Of a DNA stretch of 64,000 nt, positions 56,037-64,000 are shown piece by piece. Within the stretch, counting starts at the first letter, position 1. Every line of letters starts with the position of its first letter. The position numbers and the translations under genes were made by a program. The notes below the pieces were generated by a model. It did not search any database and had not been told where the DNA came from. It worked only from the letters and a program-made list of their open reading frames with translations. Origin of the DNA: Mesorhizobium sp. CU3 (GTDB taxonomy: Bacteria > Pseudomonadota > Alphaproteobacteria > Rhizobiales > Rhizobiaceae); assembly GCF_006442965.1 (NCBI RefSeq), contig NZ_VFWX01000002.1:124001-188000 (forward strand), in the 5' to 3' direction.

Positions 56037-56064
56037 GAGGTTTCCCGGATTGCCGGGAAACCTC
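56037..56064. terminator. Perfect 12-base-pair hairpin between convergent genes
   Basis: GAGGTTTCCCGG and CCGGGAAACCTC pair fully around an ATTG loop, 17 bases after the small gene and 15 bases beyond the convergent DUF1993 stop. There is no T-run on either side, so it may protect 3' ends or act with Rho rather than as a classic intrinsic terminator. Confidence 0.6.
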
Positions 56065-56078
56065 CAAACCATTCAAAG

Positions 56079-56585
56079 TCAGCGATTTCCCAAAAAAGTC
56101 TGCTTGCCGAGCGGCACGCCATTGTGGCGCAGGATGTCGTAGGCCGTGGTGATGTGGAAGTAGAAATTCGGCATCGCTACATGCAGCAGGTATTGCAGAC
56201 CCGGCAGCGTGGCTTCGCGGCCGCCAAGCCTTAGTTCGACCGTTCGGTCCTCGGAGCCTTCCAGATCCTCCGCCGAGAAAGTCGCCAGAAGATCGAGCGT
56301 CTTGGCGATTCGCGCCTGCAGATCGGCAAAGGTCGCTTCATTGTCTTCGTATTTCGGCACTTCGCGCCCGGCGAGCCGCGACGGCGCGCCCTTGGCGTGG
56401 TCGGTGGCGATCTGCACCTGCCTGGTCAGCGCGAACATGTCGGGCGCAAGGCGCGCCGTCAAAAACACCTGCGGATCGATCTTGCGCTCGCCGGCATTCT
56501 GTTCCGCCGCCGTGAGCACGCTTGCCAAGGCCTTCAGCCGCGCCGAAAAGACGCCCACCGATATGTCGTACATGGAAATGGTCAC
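56079..56585 (-). CDS. DUF1993 family protein
   Basis: A 168-residue protein of the DUF1993 family (DinB-like helical fold). The family marks 'DMFALTRQVQIATDHAKGA', 'FADLQARIAKTLDLLA' and 'LPNFYFHITTAYDILRHNGV'-like C-terminus are present ('VAMPNFYFHITTAYDILRH'). The start is a GTG with GGGAGA seven bases upstream (56585), four codons before an ATG. A huge frame reaching to 57551 is accidental. Function unknown. Confidence 0.88.
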   Translation of the reverse strand: MTISMYDISVGVFSARLKALASVLTAAEQNAGERKIDPQVFLTARLAPDMFALTRQVQIATDHAKGAPSRLAGREVPKYEDNEATFADLQARIAKTLDLLATFSAEDLEGSEDRTVELRLGGREATLPGLQYLLHVAMPNFYFHITTAYDILRHNGVPLGKQTFLGNR

Positions 56586-56726
56586 GGATAAATCTCCCAA
56601 GCGGCTCCAGCACCGCGGGCCGTGACCTAGCGCCTGTCGCCGCGATTCTTCAAGCAGTCTTGCCGCCACGTCACCGCGCCGCCGCAATCGCCGTGGTAGT
56701 ATTTTCGTTACCCGAGGGAGGATTCG

Positions 56727-57776
56727 ATGAAGAGCGCCACTTTCGCAGCGACTGTCTTCTTTTCTCTGACTGGCCTTGCACAGTCCGCTTTGGCTGCGGA
56801 CGCGCCTTATATCGACGACAGATCCACCGCGGAGGCCGTGATCCGCTCGCTCTACAGCGCCATCAACCGGCATGAATTCGCCCGCGCCTGGGGTTACTAC
56901 GGCGATACAAAGCCGGCAAAAGATTTCAACACCTTCGTCAAGGGCTATGACGGCACCGACACGGTCGACGTCAAGATCGGCGCCGTCGCGGAGGACGGTG
57001 CCGCCGGCAGCATCTATTATAGCGTCCCCGTTGCCATCCAGGCGACCGACAAGAAGGGCGACGCCAAGGTTTTCGCCGGCTGCTACACGGTTCGCCAGGT
57101 CAATGCGCAGATCCAGGAGCCGCCCTTCCAACCGATCTTCATCGACAAGGGTGCGCTGAAGCCCTCGACCGAGGATTTCGACAGCGCCGTGCCGGCAAGC
57201 TGCGGCGACGGCCCGCCGCCGCCGAAGAAGGACGATGCGTTGGAACAGGCCAAGAAGGCATTCCTCGCCACCTATGGCAACCAATGCGACAAGCAGGATA
57301 CTGACGGCAAGCCGATCGGCGAGCCGCAAGCCTATTCCATCCACTACAAGGACAAGGACGCTCAGCCCAGCGATCCGGAACGCGAGACGCGTCTGTTCCG
57401 CTTCTTCTGTTCCATGGCAGCCTATAACGAAAGCGAAGTCTACTACGTCTGGAACGATGTCGACGGCGTGACTCAGCTGCAATTCACCGAGCCGGAGCTC
57501 GACATCCGCTACGAGAATAACAATACCGAAGGCAAGGTCGAGTCGATCCACATCATCGGCTTCCGTACCACCGGCTGGGCGACCAACTCCGACTATGACG
57601 ATAAAACCAAGTCCATCGTCACCTTCGATAAATGGCGCGGCGTAGCGGACGCCTCGTCATCGGGAACGTATCTGTTCCGCAACGGCGATTTTTCGCTGGT
57701 CCAGTACGATGTCGATGCATCCTATGACGGCGAACAGAATCCGCAGACGATCATCGACTACAACACCGCGCCGTAA
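56727..57776 (+). CDS. Exported protein with an NTF2-like half and a DUF1176-like half
   Basis: A 349-residue periplasmic protein: signal peptide (about 1-24, ending ALAAD), a first domain (about 30-145) with 'AVIRSLYSAINRHEFARAWG', typical of NTF2/SnoaL-like ligand pockets, and a second domain (about 175-349) with 'FFCSMAAYNESEVYYVWND' and a C-terminal 'FRNGDFSLVQYDVD' that resembles DUF1176. GAGGGAGGATTCG precedes the ATG. Function unknown. Confidence 0.78.
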   Translation: MKSATFAATVFFSLTGLAQSALAADAPYIDDRSTAEAVIRSLYSAINRHEFARAWGYYGDTKPAKDFNTFVKGYDGTDTVDVKIGAVAEDGAAGSIYYSVPVAIQATDKKGDAKVFAGCYTVRQVNAQIQEPPFQPIFIDKGALKPSTEDFDSAVPASCGDGPPPPKKDDALEQAKKAFLATYGNQCDKQDTDGKPIGEPQAYSIHYKDKDAQPSDPERETRLFRFFCSMAAYNESEVYYVWNDVDGVTQLQFTEPELDIRYENNNTEGKVESIHIIGFRTTGWATNSDYDDKTKSIVTFDKWRGVADASSSGTYLFRNGDFSLVQYDVDASYDGEQNPQTIIDYNTAP

Positions 57777-57785
57777 TCAGGCTGA

Positions 57786-58688
57786 TCAGGGCGCCTTCGT
57801 CAGCATCCAGTTCAACGTTCCGCGCCAGTCGACCATGCGGATCGGCGTACCGTGCGTGCCGGTCTCGAAGCGCACGAAGCGAGTCGGATAGGGGTAGGCC
57901 TTCGATTTCGCGATGATGGAGCGGAAGAAGGCTTCCTGCTTCTCGACGGGAAAGACCACATCATGGCTTCCCTGGCCAAAGAACACCGGCACGTGGCGCC
58001 TGAAAGCCGGGCTCGACAGAAAACTCTCGTCCCACAGCGAGCCGAGCAGCAAGAGCCCGTTGATGCGCCTTCCAGTGTCGTTGCGGGCTGCGAGCTTCCA
58101 GCAGATCATGCCGCCCATCGAGCCGCAGGCGACGAAGATCTTCGCGCCTGGCGATTGCTGCGCATAATGATCGATCAGCGCCGCGACCTGGCCGGCGCCC
58201 TTGTCGCCGAAATCCGGGAAATCCGGCGATAGATAAAGGCCGTTGTTGGCAGCCATCAGGTTCTTGATACGGTTGAAATTGCCGCCGAAGGTGAAATCAT
58301 CGACGCCCTGCTTGCGGCTGCCGCCCTGCCCGTGCAGGTAAAGCACGATGATCGAAGCGCCTTCGGTCTTGCCGACCGCGACATGCCTTATGTCGCCGGC
58401 ATCGGACTTCAGCATCAGATCCTGCTGCACCTTGCGCACGCCGGGATCGGTATACTGCGCGCGAACGCGCTTTTCCGGCACTTGGTCGCGCTGGTTGATA
58501 TCGCGCATCTCATGGTAGTCGAGCACCGTGTAGGCGCCGTTGTCGCCAGTGGACAGCGTCGCCGGATAGGCGAAGAGGTCGTCCTTGAACGGTTTTAGCG
58601 ACAGTGTTTGGGCATTGGCGGCCTGGACGGCGAAACCGGTTGCGACGAGCAGGGCGAAGAGGAAGCGCAAAAACATGCCGGAAGGCAT
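57786..58688 (-). CDS. Exported alpha/beta hydrolase
   Basis: A 300-residue secreted hydrolase: signal peptide (about 1-27), then an alpha/beta fold with nucleophile elbow 'GSMGG' (Ser in 'VACGSMGGMICWKLA'), an oxyanion-type 'LYLHGQGGSRKQG' and a late 'FGQGSHDVVFP' and 'ETGTHGTP' supplying Asp and His. The substrate is unknown. Alternative ATG at 58676. It converges on the previous exported protein gene with nine bases between stops and is 21 bases downstream of the molybdopterin-type gene. Confidence 0.82.
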   Translation of the reverse strand: MPSGMFLRFLFALLVATGFAVQAANAQTLSLKPFKDDLFAYPATLSTGDNGAYTVLDYHEMRDINQRDQVPEKRVRAQYTDPGVRKVQQDLMLKSDAGDIRHVAVGKTEGASIIVLYLHGQGGSRKQGVDDFTFGGNFNRIKNLMAANNGLYLSPDFPDFGDKGAGQVAALIDHYAQQSPGAKIFVACGSMGGMICWKLAARNDTGRRINGLLLLGSLWDESFLSSPAFRRHVPVFFGQGSHDVVFPVEKQEAFFRSIIAKSKAYPYPTRFVRFETGTHGTPIRMVDWRGTLNWMLTKAP

Positions 58689-58709
58689 GCGAAATTCAGC
58701 TCCGCTTTG

Positions 58710-60323
58710 TCAATCCTGCAGGACGCCGCCGGCTCCTTCCAGCGCCTCGGGCGTGTCGACATCGATCGAGGCGCCCTGCCCGATCTCGACATCGATGACA
58801 TCGAGCCCTTCAGCCTCGACCAGATGCCGCGCGCCGGTGTCGCCCTCGAGCTGCGCGACGGCGGCAAACAACGAACGCGGCAAAAGCACCGGATTGCCGC
58901 GCTTTCCCAGATGCGATGCCCGCACCACGGCGCGGCCGCCCGAGCGACGGAAGGCATCGATCAGGCTGTCGAGGTCCTTCGACGAGACGCCCGGCATGTC
59001 GCCGAGCACGATCATGGCGCCAGCCGCATCGTGAGCGACATTAGCAATGCCCGCCTTCAGCGAAGAGGCGAGGCCGTCGGCGAAATCCGGATTGTCGGCG
59101 AGCCGCACATCGAGGCCCGCAAGTGCTGCGCGGATGCGTTCGCGCTGGTGCCCGGTGACGACGACGGTGCCGGTGGCCTTGGAGCGAAGCGCCCGCTCGG
59201 CGGTGCGGCGCACCAGCGGCTTGCCCTCGAACAGCGCCATGAGCTTGTTCGGCCCGCCCATGCGGCTGGAACGGCCGGCGGCCAGAAGCACGATCTCGAC
59301 CTTCGCCTCTGAGCCTGCTGGCCGCGCGGGCTCGCGCGGCTGCGGCCTGGTCGGGATTTCCATCAGCAACCCTCCGACGCCCATGCCGGCAATATCGCCC
59401 TCGGTCACATCGAGCCCGGCGATCAGTCGGTCGAGCACCCAGTCGAAGCCGTTTTCCTTGGGGCTGCGTGCGCAGCCGGGCGCACCGATAATGCGCTTGC
59501 CGTCCAGCGTGCCGAGAACCAGCAGGTTGCCGGGATCGACAGGCATGCCCGCGCGGATGACAGTCCCGCCTGCGCGCTCGATCGCGGCCGGCACGACATC
59601 GGCGAAATCGCTCATCGCCGAAGCGCCGAAGATCACCACGACGTCGTTGTCGCGCGCCAGCACCGAGGCAGTCTCGGCGACCGGCGCCACCTCGTGCGGG
59701 GTGCGGCGCTCCGCCGTCACCCGGCTGCCCGAACGCACCAGCCGCGCCTCGGTGACACGCAGCGTCTTGTCGAGCACGCTTGGCTTGATGCCCGGCAGCA
59801 CCGTCTGGATGACGCCGACGCGGACTGGGCGATAGGCATTGACCGCGAAGATCTCGCCGGCGTCGCAGATCCTGGCCGCCTTCTCGACCAGGCTGCCTGC
59901 CACAGCGAAGGGAATGATCTTCACCGTCGCCACCATCTGTCCAAGCTCGACCGGCGCATGCTGCGCCAGCGTAGCGATGGTGATCGCCGGATCGACCGCG
60001 TTGATGGCGTCGATCATCTTGGCATCGACCGTGAAGACGCCAGCCGCCTCGGCATGCAGGTTCACCCGTCCGGTCGCGGCAGGCCTGGCCTCGATATTGC
60101 GGTGGACCATGGCGGCTGCGATTTTCGTCGCGGCTGCATCCTCGCCGAGATCGCCAGTTGTGAGAACGGCGGCAACGACGTCGCGGATGCCGGCAGCCTT
60201 CAAAGCTGCGATATCCTCGCTGCTCAGCCGGTGCGCCTTGCGGAAGCGCTTTTCGCCGGCCGTCACCGCATGCGCCAGCACCGCGCCTTCGGCCTCATCG
60301 ATCGGAACCGGGCCGAATTTCAC
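58710..60323 (-). CDS. Fused MoeA-like and MobA-like molybdenum-cofactor protein
   Basis: A 537-residue fusion. Residues about 1-335 resemble the molybdopterin-binding part of MoeA/MoCF ('VVVIFGASAMSDFADVVPAA', 'PVDPGNLLVLGTLDGKRIIG'); residues about 350-537 are a MobA/MocA-type nucleotidyltransferase ('VLLAAGRSSRMGGPNKLM', 'IVLGDMPGVS'). Such proteins attach CMP or GMP to molybdopterin, as needed by xanthine-oxidase-type enzymes. The GTG start overlaps the XdhC stop by four bases (GTGA), which sets the start within a longer open frame. Confidence 0.88.
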   Translation of the reverse strand: MKFGPVPIDEAEGAVLAHAVTAGEKRFRKAHRLSSEDIAALKAAGIRDVVAAVLTTGDLGEDAAATKIAAAMVHRNIEARPAATGRVNLHAEAAGVFTVDAKMIDAINAVDPAITIATLAQHAPVELGQMVATVKIIPFAVAGSLVEKAARICDAGEIFAVNAYRPVRVGVIQTVLPGIKPSVLDKTLRVTEARLVRSGSRVTAERRTPHEVAPVAETASVLARDNDVVVIFGASAMSDFADVVPAAIERAGGTVIRAGMPVDPGNLLVLGTLDGKRIIGAPGCARSPKENGFDWVLDRLIAGLDVTEGDIAGMGVGGLLMEIPTRPQPREPARPAGSEAKVEIVLLAAGRSSRMGGPNKLMALFEGKPLVRRTAERALRSKATGTVVVTGHQRERIRAALAGLDVRLADNPDFADGLASSLKAGIANVAHDAAGAMIVLGDMPGVSSKDLDSLIDAFRRSGGRAVVRASHLGKRGNPVLLPRSLFAAVAQLEGDTGARHLVEAEGLDVIDVEIGQGASIDVDTPEALEGAGGVLQD

Positions 60324-61024
60324 GCCACGGCGCCTTTCGCTTCGAGGCCGCGCGAGCGGAAGGCATGGATGGTCTGCGCCAGGATGGCGACGGCGATCTC
60401 GGCCGGGCTGGCAGCACCGATGTCGAGACCGATCGGCGCGTGGATGCGGGCGATCTGCTCGGCGCCGGCGCCAAGCGCCAGCAGCCGCTCGACGCGCTTT
60501 GCATGGGTTTTGCGGCTGCCCAGCGCGCCGACATAGAAGCATCCGGCATCGAGCGCCGCCTTCAGCGCGAAATCGTCGATCTTCGGATCATGCGTCACGG
60601 CGGCAAGCGCGGTGTAACTGTCGAGCGGCGCGCGTTTCAGCACATCCTCCGGCCATTCGGCATGCAGCGCGACATCGGGAAAGCGTTCCGGCGTGGCGAA
60701 GGCCGTGCGCGGATCGATGATCTCGACCGGATAGCCCGCGATCCGCGCCATCGGCGCGAGCGCCTGGCTGATATGCACAGCGCCGATCACCACGAGCCGC
60801 GGACGCGGCAGATGCGCGTTGAGGAAGAAAGTCCGCCCCTCCGCCTCGACCGATCCAGAATTGCCTGTCCTGAACGCCTTGGCGATCGCCATGCCGAGAT
60901 CGCCGGCGACCGGATCGCCCTCGCGCACGATGCGGTCCCGGCCATCGCCGAGATCGGTGACCAGCACCGCGGCGCGCCGTGCCCGTCGTTCTTCGTTCAA
61001 GGTTTTCAGAACATAGGGATCCAT
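60320..61024 (-). CDS. XdhC-family protein, Rossmann half
   Basis: A 234-residue protein that corresponds to the C-terminal NAD-like-binding half of XdhC/CoxI ('RLVVIGAVHISQALAPMA', 'PRTAFATPERFPDV', 'THDPKIDDFAL', 'GALGSRKTHAKRV'). XdhC delivers sulfurated molybdenum cofactor to the hydroxylase. The first Gly-rich loop lacks the second glycine of GAG.G. It overlaps the downstream MobA-like gene by four bases and follows the other XdhC half by six bases. Confidence 0.88.
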   Translation of the reverse strand: MDPYVLKTLNEERRARRAAVLVTDLGDGRDRIVREGDPVAGDLGMAIAKAFRTGNSGSVEAEGRTFFLNAHLPRPRLVVIGAVHISQALAPMARIAGYPVEIIDPRTAFATPERFPDVALHAEWPEDVLKRAPLDSYTALAAVTHDPKIDDFALKAALDAGCFYVGALGSRKTHAKRVERLLALGAGAEQIARIHAPIGLDIGAASPAEIAVAILAQTIHAFRSRGLEAKGAVA

Positions 61025-61030
61025 GAATGA

Positions 61031-61369
61031 TCAGCCCAGGCGCTCGACATAGACCTTGATACGGCCGCCGCAGGAAAGACCGACCTGCCATGCGGTTTCG
61101 TCGGCGACGCCGAACTCCAGCATCCTGGCCTTGCCCGAGCCGATGACGTCGATGGCTTCGGTCACCACGGCGCCCTCGACGCAGCCGCCCGATACGGAGC
61201 CGTGGAAATTGCCCTCGGCATCGATGACCAGATGGCTGCCGACCGGGCGCGGCGCCGAACCCCAGGTCTCGACCACGGTCGCAATCGCGACATCCTTGCC
61301 GTCCTTCATCCAGCCCTCCGCGATGATCAGAGGATCGCGGGCCTCATCGAGATAGATGCTGTCGTCCAT
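61031..61369 (-). CDS. XdhC-family protein, N-terminal Cys-containing half
   Basis: A 112-residue protein that corresponds to the N-terminal XdhC_CoxI domain. 'ATVVETWGSAPRPVGSHLVI' and 'GSVSGGCVEGAVV' are the family marks, with a second Cys in 'LSCGGRIKVYVE'. XdhC is usually one protein with both halves; here they are two adjacent genes. GAGAAGCG precedes ATG 61369; an earlier ATG (61426) is a possible extension. Confidence 0.88.
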   Translation of the reverse strand: MDDSIYLDEARDPLIIAEGWMKDGKDVAIATVVETWGSAPRPVGSHLVIDAEGNFHGSVSGGCVEGAVVTEAIDVIGSGKARMLEFGVADETAWQVGLSCGGRIKVYVERLG

Positions 61370-61438
61370 CGTCGCTTCTCGCAAAGTCTGTTTTTCAAGG
61401 GAAACTTTAGTTTTCCCAAAGTTCATAAGTCCATATGG

Positions 61439-62686
61439 CTACGCGGCCTGTCTCCCGCCAGCTTGCAGCCAGCGCCGTGGATTGACCGTGGCCGCCGGCC
61501 GTTGGTCGAGCGAGGCGCACAGATCGGCCAGCGCATCGAGATTGTGCACCGCCCGGAACTCGTCGACATGCGGCAGCATCGCCTTGACGCCGCGCGCGCG
61601 CGCCTCGAAACCGTCGAAGCGCAGCAGCGGGTTCAGCCAGATCAGCCGCCGGGAGGATTTGTGGAGCCGCTCCATCTCTTCCGACAGTCCAGTGACGTCG
61701 TCGCGCTCCAATCCGTCGGTGATCAAAAGCACCACGGCGCCCTGCCCCAGCACGCGCCGCGACCACAGCCGGTTGAACTCGGCCAGCGTGTCGCCGATGC
61801 GGGTGCCGCCCGACCAGTCCTTCACCGCCGCCGAGCATTCGGCCAACGCCTCGTCCGGATCGCGATGGCGCATCTGGCGGGTCAGATTGGTCAGCCGTGT
61901 GCCGAAGACGAAAGCATGCACGCGCCGGCGTTTTTCCGTCAGCGCATGCAGGAAATGCAGGAAGATGCGGGTGTACTGGCTCATCGAGCCCGAAATGTCG
62001 GCCAGCACCACCAGCGGCGGGTGCACTTCGCGGGCCGAGCGGAATTTCGGCAGGATGAGCGCGCCACCGGTGCGCGAAGCCGAGCGCATCATGGCGCGCG
62101 GATCGATGCGCCGCCCTTGTGTGTCGGGTTTGAAACGGCGGGTGCGCACCATGTCGAATGGCAGGCGCAAGGCCGCGATCGCCTTTTTGGCCTCGGCCAT
62201 TTCGCCGGCGTCCATCTGGGCAAAATCCTTGCCGCGCAGGACCTCATTGCCGGAAAAGGTCAGCCGCGCATCGATCTCGATCTCGGGCACTTCACGGACT
62301 GGCTGGTTCTTGCTGTGGCCTTCGAACATCGCCTGGCTGACGCGGTTTTCCGCCGCGCGCGGCTTCTGCTTTTCAGCCGTGTCTGGCGCGACCGGCGAAA
62401 ACATCGCCAGCATCTTTTCGATCAGCTCGCGCGATTTCCAGAACAGCCGGAAGGCTTCATCGAAGACGGGATGATCCTCGTGCCGCGAGACCAGCACCGC
62501 ATGCAGCGTCCAGTAGAAATCGTCGCGCGAACCGATGCCGGCGGCGAGCACCGCCTCGATGGCGTCCTTGACCGACGCCGGCCCGACGCGCATGCCGGCC
62601 TTGCGCAAGGCGCGGGCGAAATAGACGATGTTGTCGGCGATGCGCCCGTCGGCGGTCGCTTCTTTGGGCTCTGGCAGCGAAGGCAT
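61439..62686 (-). CDS. VWA-domain protein, CoxE family
   Basis: A 415-residue protein with a C-terminal von Willebrand A domain: the metal-ion-dependent adhesion site 'LADISGSMSQYTRIFL', 'WSGGTRIGDTLAEFNR' and 'LLITDGLERDDV'. The N-terminal 215 residues are the CoxE-type region. CoxE works with the CoxD AAA ATPase in maturation of CO dehydrogenase and other molybdenum hydroxylases. It lies four bases downstream of the MoxR-like gene, so the pair is coupled. Confidence 0.93.
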   Translation of the reverse strand: MPSLPEPKEATADGRIADNIVYFARALRKAGMRVGPASVKDAIEAVLAAGIGSRDDFYWTLHAVLVSRHEDHPVFDEAFRLFWKSRELIEKMLAMFSPVAPDTAEKQKPRAAENRVSQAMFEGHSKNQPVREVPEIEIDARLTFSGNEVLRGKDFAQMDAGEMAEAKKAIAALRLPFDMVRTRRFKPDTQGRRIDPRAMMRSASRTGGALILPKFRSAREVHPPLVVLADISGSMSQYTRIFLHFLHALTEKRRRVHAFVFGTRLTNLTRQMRHRDPDEALAECSAAVKDWSGGTRIGDTLAEFNRLWSRRVLGQGAVVLLITDGLERDDVTGLSEEMERLHKSSRRLIWLNPLLRFDGFEARARGVKAMLPHVDEFRAVHNLDALADLCASLDQRPAATVNPRRWLQAGGRQAA

Positions 62687-62690
62687 CCGA

Positions 62691-63614
<924 letters not shown>

Positions 63615-63660
63615 CTTGTCTCCATGGATCCCGCTTGCCCTTTTCAACGAAATGAAGGTT

Positions 63661-64000
63661 TCAAAGAAAATGATAGCCGCGGTTGTGGTAGATCAGCGGC
63701 CGCAAATTATCGCCGATGCGCAGGCCTGTCACCTTGCCAAAAAGCACACGGTGGGTGGCAAGGTCCTTGGCATCGATGATCTCGCAGTCGAACACCGCGA
63801 GCGCGCCTTTCAGCGTCGGCGCGCCGGTCGAGATCACGTCCCATTCGGCAAGCGCGAAGCGCTCCTCCGACGGCAGGCCGGTGATGCCGGAAAAGCCGAC
63901 CGAGACTGCCTCCTGGTCCGAAGCCAGCGTGTTCAGCGCGAACTTACCGTTCTTGATGAAGGCCTCGTTCTTGACGTTTTCGCGGTTGAGGCAGACCAGC
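63661..64000 (-). CDS. Flavin reductase-like protein, C-terminal part
   Basis: The gene runs off the right edge; 112 codons before the stop at 63661 are visible. The visible end contains 'FALNTLASDQEAVSVGFSG', 'ALAVFDCEIIDAKDLATHRV' and 'GKVTGLRIGDNLRPLIYHNR', typical of the FMN-binding split-barrel flavin reductases (HpaC/RutF-like). It supplies reduced flavin to an oxygenase. It is directly upstream of the MoxR gene on the same strand. Confidence 0.85.
   Translation of the reverse strand, partial: LVCLNRENVKNEAFIKNGKFALNTLASDQEAVSVGFSGITGLPSEERFALAEWDVISTGAPTLKGALAVFDCEIIDAKDLATHRVLFGKVTGLRIGDNLRPLIYHNRGYHFL

Overview
The window reads as chromosomal DNA of a high-GC alphaproteobacterium of the order Hyphomicrobiales (Rhizobiales), most probably Mesorhizobium or a close relative. 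Pointers are a giant Growth-Pole-Ring-like coiled-coil protein, a B12-dependent ribonucleotide reductase (NrdJ), a malic enzyme with a phosphotransacetylase-like tail, the short bacterial-type GltX, rhizobial lineage families (DUF1402, DUF2865, DUF1287) and two palindromic intergenic repeats of a kind typical of Mesorhizobium. I see no rRNA, tRNA, insertion sequence, prophage or CRISPR array; gene order looks like vertically inherited core and near-core DNA.

Layout. 0-9 kb: the end of a SixA-like phosphatase, the YcjX/YcjF-type GTPase-membrane pair, small exported proteins, a CPA2 cation:proton antiporter, DUF924, the folate genes folP-folB-folK (minus strand) and a DUF922 protease-like protein. 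9-19 kb: a DHA2 drug exporter, a ferredoxin reductase/ferredoxin pair, a lone Hpt phosphotransfer protein and, divergent from it, a 2102-residue GPR-like protein with two blocks of helical repeats. 19-23 kb: a four-gene Mce/Mla-type lipid transporter. 23-33 kb: an enolase-superfamily epimerase, an MFS permease, an LpxH-like phosphoesterase, an SDR-like protein, malic enzyme, DUF1287, DUF2865 and gltX.

33.3-38.2 kb: nrdJ behind a 711-base upstream region that holds a perfect DnaA box, tandem NrdR-type boxes and a leader with four consecutive hairpins; a hicAB toxin-antitoxin pair starts 8 bases after nrdJ. 38.9-43.9 kb is a cell-envelope block: GH25 muramidase, DUF1402, DedA, a phosphodiester-glycosidase-like protein and UppP.

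47.4-52.5 kb is the best candidate for a little-described system. It is a compact plus-strand operon of an N,N-dimethylformamidase large-subunit-like protein, a class III aminotransferase, a DUF523/TudS-like protein, a GNAT acetyltransferase and an acetylpolyamine-amidohydrolase-like deacetylase. Together they suggest breakdown of an N-substituted amide or amine. 57.8-64 kb carries an accessory set for molybdenum hydroxylases (MoxR AAA ATPase, CoxE-type VWA protein, XdhC split into two proteins, a MoeA/MobA-like fusion), preceded by a flavin reductase cut by the window edge; the hydroxylase subunits themselves are not in the window.

All functions come from reading motifs and gene context by eye; no database search was run.
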